Source: an uncultured Eubacteriales bacterium
Lineage (GTDB): Bacteria > Bacillota > Clostridia > Lachnospirales > Lachnospiraceae
Direction: 5' to 3'
DNA length: 14,794 nt
Assembly (NCBI GenBank): GCA_900557175.1
Contig: USSL01000022.1
Location: 1 to 14,794 of the forward strand
Shown here: in pieces, positions 7,354-14,794 of the stretch
Position numbering within the stretch: position 1 is the stretch's first letter
Layout of the letters: each line of letters starts with the position of its first letter
Notes under the pieces: model-generated
What the model was told of the DNA's origin: nothing
Databases searched by the model: none
The model's input: the letters and a program-made list of their open reading frames with translations, nothing else
Made by a program: the position numbers and the translations under genes

Positions 7354-8331
7354 CTAAGCCTTCACTAATTTTTTGTACAGCTTCTGCTTCATATCATCAT
7401 CCGCAAAGGCCGTATCTGCCGCATTCTGTATGATGCGAAGCACCTGTGCATCCGTCACGCCGTACGTTTTTTGTATAAAATCAAATTCTCTTGTCAAAGA
7501 CGTATTGCTGACCGTCCGGTTATCCGTATTGACAGAAACTAAAAGTCCCTCATCCAAAAACAAACCGATCGGATAATCCGCTGTACTTTGTACAGCCTTT
7601 GTCTGTAAATTGCTGATCGGACACATCTCAACACCGGTGCCGGCCGCTCTCACCATTTTTCGGACATCCTTATCAAGCCTCATGGCGATGCCGTGACCGA
7701 TTCTTTTGGCACCGGCTTCAATGGCATCGGCAATATTGACTGTGCTGCCGCATTCCCCGGCATGAATTGTAAACGGCATTCCAAGCGCCTTTGTTTTTTG
7801 AAACAAATCCATAAATGCGCTCATCGGGTAAAGACTTTCTGCGCCCGCCAAATCTGCAGCACAAACACCGGCGCCTAAAAATTCCCGTGCAGTTTTAATC
7901 ATTTTAAAATTATCTTCTTCACTGTGATGGCGCATCGCACACGTAATCACATTATAATCAACGCCAAAGGCTTTTCGCCCGCACTCAAGTCCGGCAAGAA
8001 GTGCTTCAAGCACCGCCCGCGTATCCATGCCTTTCCCGACTGATAAAAGCGGAGCAAAACGAATTTCCGCATAACAGACATTTTCCTCATGCATTGTCCG
8101 TAGGACATCATAACCCGCATCAAAAAGTCCTTTTTCATCCTGAATACAACTGCACGGCAGCTCAAACTTTTCAAGATACTCCACAAGGCTTTCACAGTCA
8201 TCCGATACTGAAAGCTCCGCCTGTGATACTTCGCGCTGCAGATGGCTCTCCATAAATGCCCTGCTTAATGAGCCGTCCAAATGGCAGTGCAGCTCAACTT
8301 TTGGAAGCTGCTTTAATTGTTCAATCGTCAT
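7354..8331 (-). CDS. add: Adenosine deaminase
   Basis: Hydrolytic deamination of adenosine and deoxyadenosine to inosine and deoxyinosine, which feed PunA. The 325-residue amidohydrolase has the zinc and catalytic residues in order: H15 and H17 in VELHCHLDGS, H190 with catalytic E193 in IHAGE, H213 in RIGHG, and D270 in VNTDNRTVSN. MCPISNLQT (236-244) is also typical. The NTDNR form, rather than NTDDP, is common in Gram-positive members. GGGGAG is eight bases upstream of ATG 8331 and overlaps the cdd stop codon, four bases from this start, which favours coupled translation. The aminodeoxyfutalosine deaminase branch of the same family is an alternative, but the neighbours argue strongly for nucleoside salvage. 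Confidence 0.93.
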   Translation of the reverse strand: MTIEQLKQLPKVELHCHLDGSLSRAFMESHLQREVSQAELSVSDDCESLVEYLEKFELPCSCIQDEKGLFDAGYDVLRTMHEENVCYAEIRFAPLLSVGKGMDTRAVLEALLAGLECGRKAFGVDYNVITCAMRHHSEEDNFKMIKTAREFLGAGVCAADLAGAESLYPMSAFMDLFQKTKALGMPFTIHAGECGSTVNIADAIEAGAKRIGHGIAMRLDKDVRKMVRAAGTGVEMCPISNLQTKAVQSTADYPIGLFLDEGLLVSVNTDNRTVSNTSLTREFDFIQKTYGVTDAQVLRIIQNAADTAFADDDMKQKLYKKLVKA

Positions 8332-8335
8332 CGTC

Positions 8336-8773
8336 TCATCTCCCCTGCACTATTTTTCCAAGATTTTCAGGTCCGAAGCCAAGCGGCAGCAATTCTTTTA
8401 ACGTATAAATGTCATACTTCTCTTGATTGACGGCAAGAATGATTAAAAATGTATCCGGATCACAAAATTCTTCCATCACCTGACGGCAGACGCCGCACGG
8501 CGCAGCATACGATGTCGGTACGCCGTCCATGCCGCCCACAATACAAATGGCTTTAAATGCCCGCTCGCCCTCACTGACTGCCTTAAAAATAGCTGTCCGC
8601 TCCGCACAGTTTGTCGGCGTATACGAGGCATTTTCAATATTACAGCCCGTATAAAGCTTACCGTTTTTTGTTAAAAGCGCGGCGCCGACTTTAAAACCCG
8701 AATAAGGTGCATAAGCATAAGAAAGCTGTGCCATTGCAGCATCAATCATTTCATCAATAAGCTTTTTGTCCAT
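8336..8773 (-). CDS. cdd: Cytidine deaminase, short tetrameric type
   Basis: Deaminates cytidine and deoxycytidine to uridine and deoxyuridine, the substrates of the uridine phosphorylase upstream. The 145-residue protein is of the short homotetrameric class seen in Gram-positives. Zinc site: C56 and proton-shuttling E58 in TNCAERTA, and C93 and C96 in APCGVCRQ; FKVGAALL and GCNIENASY give the substrate-binding part. The start is placed at ATG 8773, which has GGAGG six bases upstream. The frame also opens at a GTG (8788) just after the deoC stop codon, but that lacks a site of its own. The gap to deoC is 16 bases. Confidence 0.96.
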   Translation of the reverse strand: MDKKLIDEMIDAAMAQLSYAYAPYSGFKVGAALLTKNGKLYTGCNIENASYTPTNCAERTAIFKAVSEGERAFKAICIVGGMDGVPTSYAAPCGVCRQVMEEFCDPDTFLIILAVNQEKYDIYTLKELLPLGFGPENLGKIVQGR

Positions 8774-8789
8774 CACATACCTCCGCACA

Positions 8790-9455
8790 TTAATAGCCGG
8801 ATGCCTCCTCGTTTTTCACAAGCTTGATCATTCTGCTTGTGCCGAGGCGGTCTGCCCCAAGCTCAAGAAAACGTCTGGCATCATCCATTGTCGAAATGCC
8901 GCCGGCCGCTTTAATTTTCACATCAGGCCCCACATGCGCCGCAAAAAGCGCCACATCATCAAAGGTCGCTCCGGCTGTAGAAAAGCCTGTCGATGTTTTA
9001 ATATAATCGGCGCCAGCCGCTGTCACAACGTCACACATTTTGATTTTTTCTTCCTCTGTCAGAAGACACGTCTCAATAATGACCTTTAAAATCTTATCGC
9101 CGCAGGCTGCCTTTAATGTGCGTATTTCTTCTTCTACAAGATCATATCTCCGATCCTTTACCCAGCCGATATTAATCACCATATCAATCTCTGACGCACC
9201 ATTTGCAATGGCATCCCTTGTCTCAAATTCCTTTGTTTTTGTCGTCATATAGCCGTTTGGAAAACCAATAACTGTACATACAGGCACGCGCCCCTGCATA
9301 TAGTCTGCTGCACGGCGCACATAGCTTGGCGGAATACATACCGAAGCTGTCTCATATTTAATGGCGTCATCACAAATCTGTTTTATTTCCTCCCATGTCG
9401 CTCCCTGAAGTAAAAGCGTATGGTCTACATGTTTTAAAATCTCACTATTATTCAT
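8790..9455 (-). CDS. deoC: Deoxyribose-phosphate aldolase
   Basis: Class I aldolase splitting 2-deoxyribose-5-phosphate into acetaldehyde and glyceraldehyde-3-phosphate, the exit of the deoxynucleoside route. The 221-residue protein carries the Schiff-base lysine K153 in [14 protein letters not shown], with D91 in EIDMVINIG and K182 in VKIKAAGGI as the proton-relay residues. Length is that of the short Gram-positive type. ATG 9455 has AAGGAG seven bases upstream and overlaps the last eight bases of udp; the frame continues upstream to 9530, but that stretch lies inside udp and is not a plausible start. Confidence 0.97.
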   Translation of the reverse strand: MNNSEILKHVDHTLLLQGATWEEIKQICDDAIKYETASVCIPPSYVRRAADYMQGRVPVCTVIGFPNGYMTTKTKEFETRDAIANGASEIDMVINIGWVKDRRYDLVEEEIRTLKAACGDKILKVIIETCLLTEEEKIKMCDVVTAAGADYIKTSTGFSTAGATFDDVALFAAHVGPDVKIKAAGGISTMDDARRFLELGADRLGTSRMIKLVKNEEASGY

Positions 9456-10236
9456 GATTGTTCTCCTTATCTTTGCGAATAAGCTGACGGATTGCTTCCA
9501 CAGCAACCTGAATCGCCATATCCGTGTCATGGGCTACCGGATTTTCCATACCAAGCTTCTCCCGCTCCTGATTTGCCACAACGAGGAAGCATGAGCCTGC
9601 GCGGACATGAAGATAGCTTGCCACAACAAACAGCGCTGCCGACTCCATCTCGGAGGCAAGACAGCCAAGCCGCTTCCACGCCTCCCATTTATTCATCAGT
9701 TCATAGCTGACCGGCTTTGTCTCCGGCTCGTGCTGGCCGTAGAAAGCATCCTTACACTGGACAACACCCGTATGGAACGGATAGCCTTTCTTTGCCGCCG
9801 CTTCCATCAGCGCATTGGTCACTGTAATATCGGCCACCGCCGGAAATTCCATCGGTGCATACTCCCGGCTTGTTCCCTCCATACGGATCGCGCCTGTCGC
9901 CACAACGACATCGCCGCTTTTTACATCAAGCTGCATCCCGCCGCACGTTCCGATTCTTATAAATGTATCGGCGCCGCAGCGGTATAACTCCTCCATTGCA
10001 ATTGAAGCCGAAGGGCCGCCGATGCCTGTGGACGTCACGCTGACTTTCACGCCGTCCAGCGTTCCCGTATAAGTCACATATTCTCTGTTGTCCGCAATAA
10101 GCACCGGATTATCAAAATATTGGGCAATTTTCACACACCGCTTCGGATCGCCCGGCATAATGACGTACCGTCCGATTTCTCCTTCAGCCACCTGTATGTG
10201 ATACTGTCTGCTTTCATCTTCTGAATAATTCTTCAT
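9448..10236 (-). CDS. udp: Uridine phosphorylase (NP-I family), Gram-positive type
   Basis: Phosphorolysis of uridine, and possibly deoxyuridine or thymidine, to the base plus (deoxy)ribose-1-phosphate. The 262-residue protein has the nucleoside-phosphorylase-I layout: MPGDPKR (27-33, phosphate loop), R51, the family signature [16 protein letters not shown] (69-84), R94 in FIRIGTCGG, and the ribose-binding EMES (196-199). The uracil-recognition loop reads FYGQHEPE (165-172): the glutamine is kept, but the arginine two positions later in the E. coli enzyme (FYPGQER) is not. AAAGGAG lies seven bases upstream of ATG 10236. It links the transporter genes to the catabolic genes, with 17 bases before it and an 8-base overlap after it. 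Confidence 0.9.
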   Translation of the reverse strand: MKNYSEDESRQYHIQVAEGEIGRYVIMPGDPKRCVKIAQYFDNPVLIADNREYVTYTGTLDGVKVSVTSTGIGGPSASIAMEELYRCGADTFIRIGTCGGMQLDVKSGDVVVATGAIRMEGTSREYAPMEFPAVADITVTNALMEAAAKKGYPFHTGVVQCKDAFYGQHEPETKPVSYELMNKWEAWKRLGCLASEMESAALFVVASYLHVRAGSCFLVVANQEREKLGMENPVAHDTDMAIQVAVEAIRQLIRKDKENNHE

Positions 10237-10253
10237 AGCGCGTCTCCTTTCTT

Positions 10254-11195
10254 CTATCTCTGTCCCTTATCGTACGGAATACCTTCTGCCTTCGGTGCTC
10301 TCGATTTTTTAGAAACAAAGATAAGCACAATCAACGAAATAATATACGGAAGCATGTTATATAATGTACTTGGAAGCTTTAAGGCAACCATAAAATCAAA
10401 GCCTGTGTAAACATTGGAAAGTGCACGGAAAAATCCGAACAGCAGCGCTGCAAGGCCGATGCTCACCGGCTTCCACTGACCGAAAATCATAACTGCCAGC
10501 GCAAGAAAACCAAAACCGGCAACACCATTTTCAAACTTCCACTCGCTGACACCCGCCGTAATATAGACAAGGCCGCCAAGACCGCCCAAGGCGCCGGAAA
10601 TAAGCACGCCTGCATAACGCATTTTATAAACATTGATACCGACAGAATCCGCTGCCTGAGGATGCTCGCCGCAGGCACAAAGTCTTAAGCCGAACTTTGT
10701 TTTATATAAAACAACATAAGCAGCAACAAGAACAAGGAAGGCAATCAGCATAAACCAGTTAAATTCAAAACCGCCGATATTTAACGTAAATGCCTGCTTT
10801 GCCGGACCGTAGGCAACAGTTGACGACACGTTGTCCACGTTTTCTGCTGTGTTAATTGCACGGACTAAAACAACAGCCGCTGCAGGTCCCAAAAGATTGA
10901 GTGCCGTACCGACAAGTGTCTGATCCGCATTAAAACGTATCGCCGCCACCGCAAGCAGCAGTGAAAACAGCATACCGACAGCAACACTTGCCAAAATAAC
11001 AACAATGATCGTCAGCGGCGCCGCAAGACTTGCACCGATATATTTCATTGTCAGGGCGCCGCCTAAAGCGCCGATAACCATAATGCCCTCAAGGCCGATG
11101 TTAATGACACCGCTGTGCTCCGAGAAGCAGCCGCCGAGGGCTACAAGCACAAGTACGGAAGCAAATATTAATGTATACTGGATTAATAACGACAT
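10254..11195 (-). CDS. Nucleoside ABC transporter permease 2 (YufQ-like, BPD_transp_2 family)
   Basis: Second membrane subunit of a BMP-type nucleoside importer. The 313-residue protein is hydrophobic throughout, with about 8-10 membrane segments and the family motif [15 protein letters not shown] (25-39); a [13 protein letters not shown] loop (about 175-187) is the likely ATPase contact. The C-terminus is short, basic and cytosolic. Its ATG overlaps the permease 1 stop codon by one base (TAATG), with AGGAGG nine bases upstream, so the two subunits are translated together. Ribose permeases are in the same superfamily, but the BMP binding protein and the nucleoside enzymes point to nucleosides. 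Confidence 0.92.
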   Translation of the reverse strand: MSLLIQYTLIFASVLVLVALGGCFSEHSGVINIGLEGIMVIGALGGALTMKYIGASLAAPLTIIVVILASVAVGMLFSLLLAVAAIRFNADQTLVGTALNLLGPAAAVVLVRAINTAENVDNVSSTVAYGPAKQAFTLNIGGFEFNWFMLIAFLVLVAAYVVLYKTKFGLRLCACGEHPQAADSVGINVYKMRYAGVLISGALGGLGGLVYITAGVSEWKFENGVAGFGFLALAVMIFGQWKPVSIGLAALLFGFFRALSNVYTGFDFMVALKLPSTLYNMLPYIISLIVLIFVSKKSRAPKAEGIPYDKGQR

Positions 11196-12334
11196 TATGC
11201 TTCGCCTCCTTTCTTTTCTTTAAGCGCAAGCTTTTCATCTCTCTTGTCCAAGAACCGGTTAAACCATATTTTAAAGAAGAATACAAATCCGCACAAATAA
11301 ATGATAAACGCTGAAATCAGATCAGAAATCTGTGAACAGTACATCGTCTTATCAACATAAGAACCGCCGCTTGTAATATGCTGGATAAAATATGATGAGA
11401 AAATCGCACCAATCGGGCTTGAACCGCCGAGGAAAGCCGCCGCGATACCGTTAAAGCCCATGGCCGGAATACTTGTCTGCTGTACCATCCACTGCTCAAT
11501 ACCTGACAAATAAAAGATACCTGCGCCCATACCTGCAAGACCGCCGGAAATCATCATTGTCACGATAATATTTCTCTTTTCTTTCATGCCGCAGTATTTT
11601 GCCGCATTTTTATTAAAACCTGTTGCCTTAAGCTCATAACCAAACTTTGTCTTTCCAAGGAGTATCCACACAAGAATTGCTGCCACAACCGAAAGGACTA
11701 CGCCGATTGTCACAAACTCATTATTTGAAAACAGCTTATCAAGCCCCGCATTCGGGAGCAGCGCCGCCTCGTTTGTACTTGCCAGCGTCTTTGTATACGG
11801 CGTCGCGTCCTCTTTGACTGTTGTCAGAAGCATATTGACACAGTAAAGACCAATCCAGTTAAGCATAATACATGAAATAACTTCATTGACATTAAAATAA
11901 GCTTTCAGTGCGCCGGAAATACCGCCGACAACCGCTGCAAGAATAATGCCTGTCAGAAGACATACATACCACGGCATATGAAGGCCAATGGCACAATAGA
12001 TACTTGCGCCCGCACCGATGACATACTGTCCGGCAACACCGATATTAAAAAGTCCGACCTTCCATGCAAACAACACAGAAAGGGAACACATTAAAAGTGC
12101 CGACGCTTTAACAAGCGTTGTTCCGAAATACTTCATCTGGGCCACCGGGCTCGGATAGTATAAAAAGTTCTTTAAAATTGCCCCGATCGCTTTGGAAGCG
12201 CCGCCCGGATTAATAATAAGCAGAACAATATAACCGATAATCAGACCGATGATAATACAAAGGAGCGAACCTGCGATTGTCTGAAAGGCGCTGTTTCTTA
12301 AAATACTGTTCTTTTTCTTTGTTTCCCCGCTCAT
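11195..12334 (-). CDS. Nucleoside ABC transporter permease 1 (YufP-like, BPD_transp_2 family)
   Basis: First membrane subunit of the importer, 379 residues. It has a basic cytosolic N-terminus (1-16), a first membrane segment at about 20-42, and then an extracellular stretch before the remaining segments, as usual for the longer permease of this pair. The family motif AWKVGLFNIGVAGQYVIG is at 90-107, and a cytosolic loop (KATGFNKNAAKYCGM, about 236-250) is the probable coupling site. Its start overlaps the ATPase stop as ATGA (four bases), with AAGGAGG seven bases upstream. The protein ends in a lysine- and glutamate-rich tail. Its pairing with the adjacent permease 2 is clear. Confidence 0.92.
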   Translation of the reverse strand: MSGETKKKNSILRNSAFQTIAGSLLCIIIGLIIGYIVLLIINPGGASKAIGAILKNFLYYPSPVAQMKYFGTTLVKASALLMCSLSVLFAWKVGLFNIGVAGQYVIGAGASIYCAIGLHMPWYVCLLTGIILAAVVGGISGALKAYFNVNEVISCIMLNWIGLYCVNMLLTTVKEDATPYTKTLASTNEAALLPNAGLDKLFSNNEFVTIGVVLSVVAAILVWILLGKTKFGYELKATGFNKNAAKYCGMKEKRNIIVTMMISGGLAGMGAGIFYLSGIEQWMVQQTSIPAMGFNGIAAAFLGGSSPIGAIFSSYFIQHITSGGSYVDKTMYCSQISDLISAFIIYLCGFVFFFKIWFNRFLDKRDEKLALKEKKGGEA

Positions 12335-13866
12335 GCTTTTGCCTCCTTCCTCTTAGAGCCGGCCATGTAAAGACCAAGTTCTTCAACCGTCACTTCTTTA
12401 GGATTAAATTCACCGACAATCTCACCTTCATACATGACAAGAATCCTGTCAGAAACATTCATAACTTCATCCAGTTCAAGACTGACTAAAAGCACACCTT
12501 TTCCCGCATCTCTCTGGGCAACAAGCTGCTTGTGGATATATTCAATAGCGCCGACGTCAAGACCTCTTGTCGGCTGTACAGCAACTAAAAGCTCAGGATT
12601 TTTATCAATTTCACGGGCAATGATGGCTTTCTGCTGATTACCGCCGGACATTGAACGCGCCTTTGTCACTGCGCCCTGTCCCGAACGGATATCGTACTGT
12701 TCAATCAGACGGTTGGCATATTTTCGTATCTCACGGCGTTTTAAAAATCCCGCCTTATTTGTAAACTGCGGTTCAAAATACCGCTGAAGCACAATATTAT
12801 CTTCAAGCGAATAATCAAGGACAAGACCATGCTTATGACGATCCTCCGGAATATGGCTCATGCCCGATACAAGACGCTTTCTTATGGAAGCATGTGTAAT
12901 ATCCGTGCCGTTCATCGTAATCTTACCGCTCTTTAACGGCTCAAGTCCCGTAAGTCCGTAGACAAATTCTGTCTGTCCGTTGCCGTCAATACCTGCGATA
13001 CAGACAATCTCACCTCTGTGCACCTGAAGTGAAACATTATTGACCGCATTATTTTTATGATGCTTTGAAGCAACCGTCATACCTTCAATATCAAGAACAA
13101 CTTCCTTCGGCTTTGCCTCCTCTTTTTCTACGATGAAATTGACATCTCGTCCAACCATCATCGCTGACAATTTTTCCGGCGTCGTATCTTTGATATCTAC
13201 TGTACCGATATATTTCCCTTTTCGCAAAACGCTGCATCGGTCAGCAACCTGCATAATCTCCGCCAGCTTATGGGTAATAAAAAGAATACTCTTGCCCTCG
13301 GCCGCAAGGTTCTTCATAATCGTCATCAATTCCTGAATCTCCTGGGGTGTCAGCACTGCCGTCGGCTCATCAAAAATAAGAATTTCATTATCACGGTAGA
13401 GCATCTTTAAAATTTCCGTTCTCTGCTGCATGCCGACTGTAATATCCTCAATAATTGCATCCGGATCAACAAAAAGGCCGTACTTTTCCGACAGCGCCAC
13501 AACCTTTTTACGTGCCTCATCCTTTTTTAAGAATCCGCCCTTTGTCGTCTCTGCACCAAGAATAATATTGTCTAAAACCGAAAAACATTCAACAAGCTTA
13601 AAATGCTGGTGCACCATACCGATACCGAGTGCATTGGCATCATTCGGATCATTAATCTGAACCTTTTTTCCGTCTTTTCGTATCTCGCCCTCCTCCGGCT
13701 GGTACAGACCGAAAAGCACGCTCATCAGTGTCGATTTGCCTGCGCCGTTTTCTCCTAAAAGCGCATGAATCTCTCCTTTTTTAAGCTGTAAAGTAATATT
13801 ATCATTTGCTATAATCCCCGGAAACCGCTTTGTGATCCCAAACATCTCTATCGCATAATTATCCAT
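12331..13866 (-). CDS. Nucleoside ABC transporter ATP-binding protein, two fused nucleotide-binding domains (YufO-like)
   Basis: Energises nucleoside import from the cytosolic face. The 511 residues form two tandem ABC domains. Domain 1: Walker A GENGAGKST (38-46), Q-loop around Q87, signature replaced by VGMQQR (144-149), Walker B ILIFDEPTA (162-170), switch histidine H199. Domain 2: divergent P-loop GIDGNGQTE (292-300), intact signature MSGGNQQK (406-413), Walker B with Q in place of the catalytic glutamate (LLVAVQPTRGLD, 426-437). One complete and one degenerate ATP site is normal for this sugar/nucleoside subfamily, not decay. ATG 13866 has GGGAGG about ten bases upstream. It is the first gene of the long operon. 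Confidence 0.95.
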   Translation of the reverse strand: MDNYAIEMFGITKRFPGIIANDNITLQLKKGEIHALLGENGAGKSTLMSVLFGLYQPEEGEIRKDGKKVQINDPNDANALGIGMVHQHFKLVECFSVLDNIILGAETTKGGFLKKDEARKKVVALSEKYGLFVDPDAIIEDITVGMQQRTEILKMLYRDNEILIFDEPTAVLTPQEIQELMTIMKNLAAEGKSILFITHKLAEIMQVADRCSVLRKGKYIGTVDIKDTTPEKLSAMMVGRDVNFIVEKEEAKPKEVVLDIEGMTVASKHHKNNAVNNVSLQVHRGEIVCIAGIDGNGQTEFVYGLTGLEPLKSGKITMNGTDITHASIRKRLVSGMSHIPEDRHKHGLVLDYSLEDNIVLQRYFEPQFTNKAGFLKRREIRKYANRLIEQYDIRSGQGAVTKARSMSGGNQQKAIIAREIDKNPELLVAVQPTRGLDVGAIEYIHKQLVAQRDAGKGVLLVSLELDEVMNVSDRILVMYEGEIVGEFNPKEVTVEELGLYMAGSKRKEAKA

Positions 13867-13898
13867 TCTTTACAGGCCTCCCTTCTTTGATATAGACC

Positions 13899-13918
13899 AA
13901 AGCGGACAAGTCCGCTTT
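13899..13918 (-). repeat. GC-rich hairpin in the leader of the transporter operon
   Basis: AAAGCGGAC (13899-13907) and GTCCGCTTT (13910-13918) are perfect 9-base inverted repeats separated by two bases; a practical stem would have 8 bp and a 4-base loop. It lies between the candidate promoter and the ribosome-binding site of the ATPase gene, and the minus-strand sequence after it (GGTCTATATC) is not a U-tract. It is therefore more likely a leader structure or protein site than a terminator. Confidence 0.5.
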
Positions 13919-13949
13919 AAACACCCTAAATTCCTCTCGGAACTTTTTT

Positions 13950-13978
13950 ATGATATGTGAAATTGTTTCCTATGTCAC
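13950..13978 (-). promoter_or_regulatory. Candidate promoter of the nucleoside transport and catabolism operon
   Basis: On the minus strand GTGACA (13978-13973, 5 of 6 matches to the -35 consensus) and TATCAT (13955-13950, 5 of 6 to the -10) are separated by exactly 17 bases. It begins directly after the T-run of the terminator that closes the binding-protein gene. The start of transcription would be near 13943, giving a leader of about 77 bases. An inverted repeat TGTGA-N14-TCACA (13956-13979) overlaps the -35 hexamer and abuts the -10 hexamer. Confidence 0.6.
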
Positions 13979-14007
13979 AAAAAAGGGAGTGGGAAACGCC
14001 CACTCCC
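13979..14007 (-). terminator. Strong intrinsic terminator of the binding-protein gene
   Basis: GGGAGTGGG (13985-13993) and CCCACTCCC (13999-14007) form a perfect, GC-rich 9-bp stem with a 5-base loop, followed on the minus strand by TTTTTT (13984-13979). It lies about 20 bases after the stop codon at 14027. It would let the binding protein be made in excess over the transporter, or isolate the two transcripts. Confidence 0.92.
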
Positions 14008-14026
14008 CAGGTTTTAAATCGCCTGT

Positions 14027-14794
14027 TTATTTAATCTTACCATAGTCATTCACTGTAATTTCAGTTGCAGGTAAAGCTGTGATATCGTCAGAAACCTTAA
14101 CTTCACCGTCATAAATCTTCTTTACAAGTGCGCGGTAATCATCTTCTGTAAAACCGTCGCCCCACTGTGTGCTTTCGATTGGAAGCTGAACGTAGTTTTC
14201 TTCAGCATTCTCAGAAATCATACCGAGAACATCAATCTTGCCTGCATGATCGCTCCACTTGCCGTCTTTAATGTCTGTGAGAACGTTTGTGACTGTCTCT
14301 TTAAGACCTTTCATTGCTGATGTTACTGTAAGGCCTTCGCCGTAATTTGTATCAATGATTGCTTTCTGGTCTGTATCAACACCGATTACTTTGCCGCCGG
14401 CTTTCACTGCTGCTTCTGCTGCAGATGTATAAATACCGCCGCCGCATGCGAATACAGCTTCTACACCTTTAGAGCTGTACCATGTGTCCATATAAGCTGT
14501 GATGTCAGCGTCGCCGTAGAACTGTCCGCCGCATACATACTCAACTGTCACATCATTTGTAATGCCGAGCTCTTTTGCAGCTGCGTCAGCGCCCTGAACA
14601 TAACCATAACCGAAACGTGTTACAGCAGGTACTGCCATACCGCCGAGGAAGCCAAGATGCTTATAGCCTAACTTCACTGCTGCATAGCCTGCCATATAAC
14701 CGGAAATTTCTTCCTGATAAGTACAGCAGTAAACATTGTCTTCTGTGTAATAATCTGTCACATTGTAATCGTCCGGATTGCCGCTGTAGCTTTC
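14027..14794 (-). CDS. BMP/PnrA-family nucleoside-binding ABC transporter substrate-binding protein, N-terminus beyond window edge
   Basis: Extracellular binding protein, normally lipid-anchored, that delivers nucleosides to the importer encoded next to it. The visible 255 residues are the C-terminal two thirds or so. The frame is open to the window edge at 14794; a GTG at 14761 is internal and not a start, and the signal peptide and lipobox cysteine would lie outside the window. Family features are EISGYMAGYAAVKLGYKHLGF followed by GGMAVPAVTRFGYGYVQGA (a BMP inter-lobe region), then GVEAVFACGGGIYTSAAEAA and VIGVDTDQ, which frame the ligand cleft. The product ends in a short basic tail. A strong terminator follows. 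The nucleoside ligand is inferred from the neighbouring genes; BMP proteins can also bind other ligands such as autoinducers or riboflavin. Confidence 0.92.
   Translation of the reverse strand, partial: ESYSGNPDDYNVTDYYTEDNVYCCTYQEEISGYMAGYAAVKLGYKHLGFLGGMAVPAVTRFGYGYVQGADAAAKELGITNDVTVEYVCGGQFYGDADITAYMDTWYSSKGVEAVFACGGGIYTSAAEAAVKAGGKVIGVDTDQKAIIDTNYGEGLTVTSAMKGLKETVTNVLTDIKDGKWSDHAGKIDVLGMISENAEENYVQLPIESTQWGDGFTEDDYRALVKKIYDGEVKVSDDITALPATEITVNDYGKIK

Noticed and set aside
9456..9530. N-terminal 25-residue extension of deoC
   Set aside because: It lies wholly inside udp; the ATG at 9455 has a good AAGGAG site and matches the normal start of the family.
12331..13866. Degenerate ABC signature in domain 1 and missing catalytic glutamate in domain 2
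   Set aside because: One complete and one degenerate ATP site is the usual state of the nucleoside/sugar two-domain ATPases, so it is not evidence of decay.
13899..13918. Hairpin before the ATPase gene as an intrinsic terminator
   Set aside because: No U-tract follows it on the minus strand; a separate strong terminator is present further upstream.
13867..14026. Purine or other riboswitch ahead of the transporter operon
   Set aside because: The leader is only about 77 bases, with a single hairpin and no recognisable aptamer core; any purine riboswitch would more likely precede the binding-protein gene, outside the window.

Overview
The window reads as chromosome of a low-to-moderate-GC Gram-positive anaerobe of the Clostridia, most likely Lachnospiraceae-like. 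This rests on strong AGGAGG-type Shine-Dalgarno sites, the BMP-type nucleoside ABC transporter, the YitT and SseB-domain proteins, and the general look of the proteins. I ran no database search, so the taxonomic placement is an inference. No rRNA, tRNA, IS element, CRISPR array or phage gene is visible. Apart from the first gene, everything lies on the minus strand, so the description below follows transcription from high to low coordinates.

Right to left, 14794-14027 is the 3' part of a BMP-family substrate-binding lipoprotein gene, closed by a strong intrinsic terminator (13979-14007). A candidate promoter (13950-13978) follows at once and would drive a ten-gene, tightly packed operon from 13866 to 4572: ABC ATPase, permease 1, permease 2, uridine phosphorylase (udp), deoxyribose-phosphate aldolase (deoC), cytidine deaminase (cdd), adenosine deaminase (add), phosphopentomutase (deoB), a Crp/Fnr-type regulator, and 6-oxopurine nucleoside phosphorylase (punA). 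The genes overlap by a few bases or are separated by about 4-25 bases. Together they take up nucleosides, deaminate cytidine and adenosine to uridine and inosine, cleave these to base plus (deoxy)ribose-1-phosphate, isomerise the sugar to the 5-phosphate, and split deoxyribose-5-phosphate into acetaldehyde and glyceraldehyde-3-phosphate. The Crp/Fnr-type protein encoded between deoB and punA is a candidate local regulator.

After the operon, a candidate promoter and a hairpin (4466-4543) precede an SseB-domain gene (4429-3674), which ends in its own hairpin terminator (3640-3665). Next comes a compact three-gene unit: a Bcp-type peroxiredoxin, an OGG1-like 8-oxoguanine glycosylase, and a BrnQ branched-chain amino-acid transporter whose start overlaps the end of the glycosylase gene. 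It runs towards a plus-strand YitT-family membrane-protein gene that enters from the left edge. A long compound palindrome (836-905) lies between the two convergent genes.

Most of the window is well-recognised metabolism. The less ordinary points are the Crp-like regulator inside a nucleoside operon, the terminator-promoter module separating the binding protein from its transporter, a uridine phosphorylase without the E. coli base-recognition arginine, and the SseB-domain protein with an unrecognised N-terminal half.
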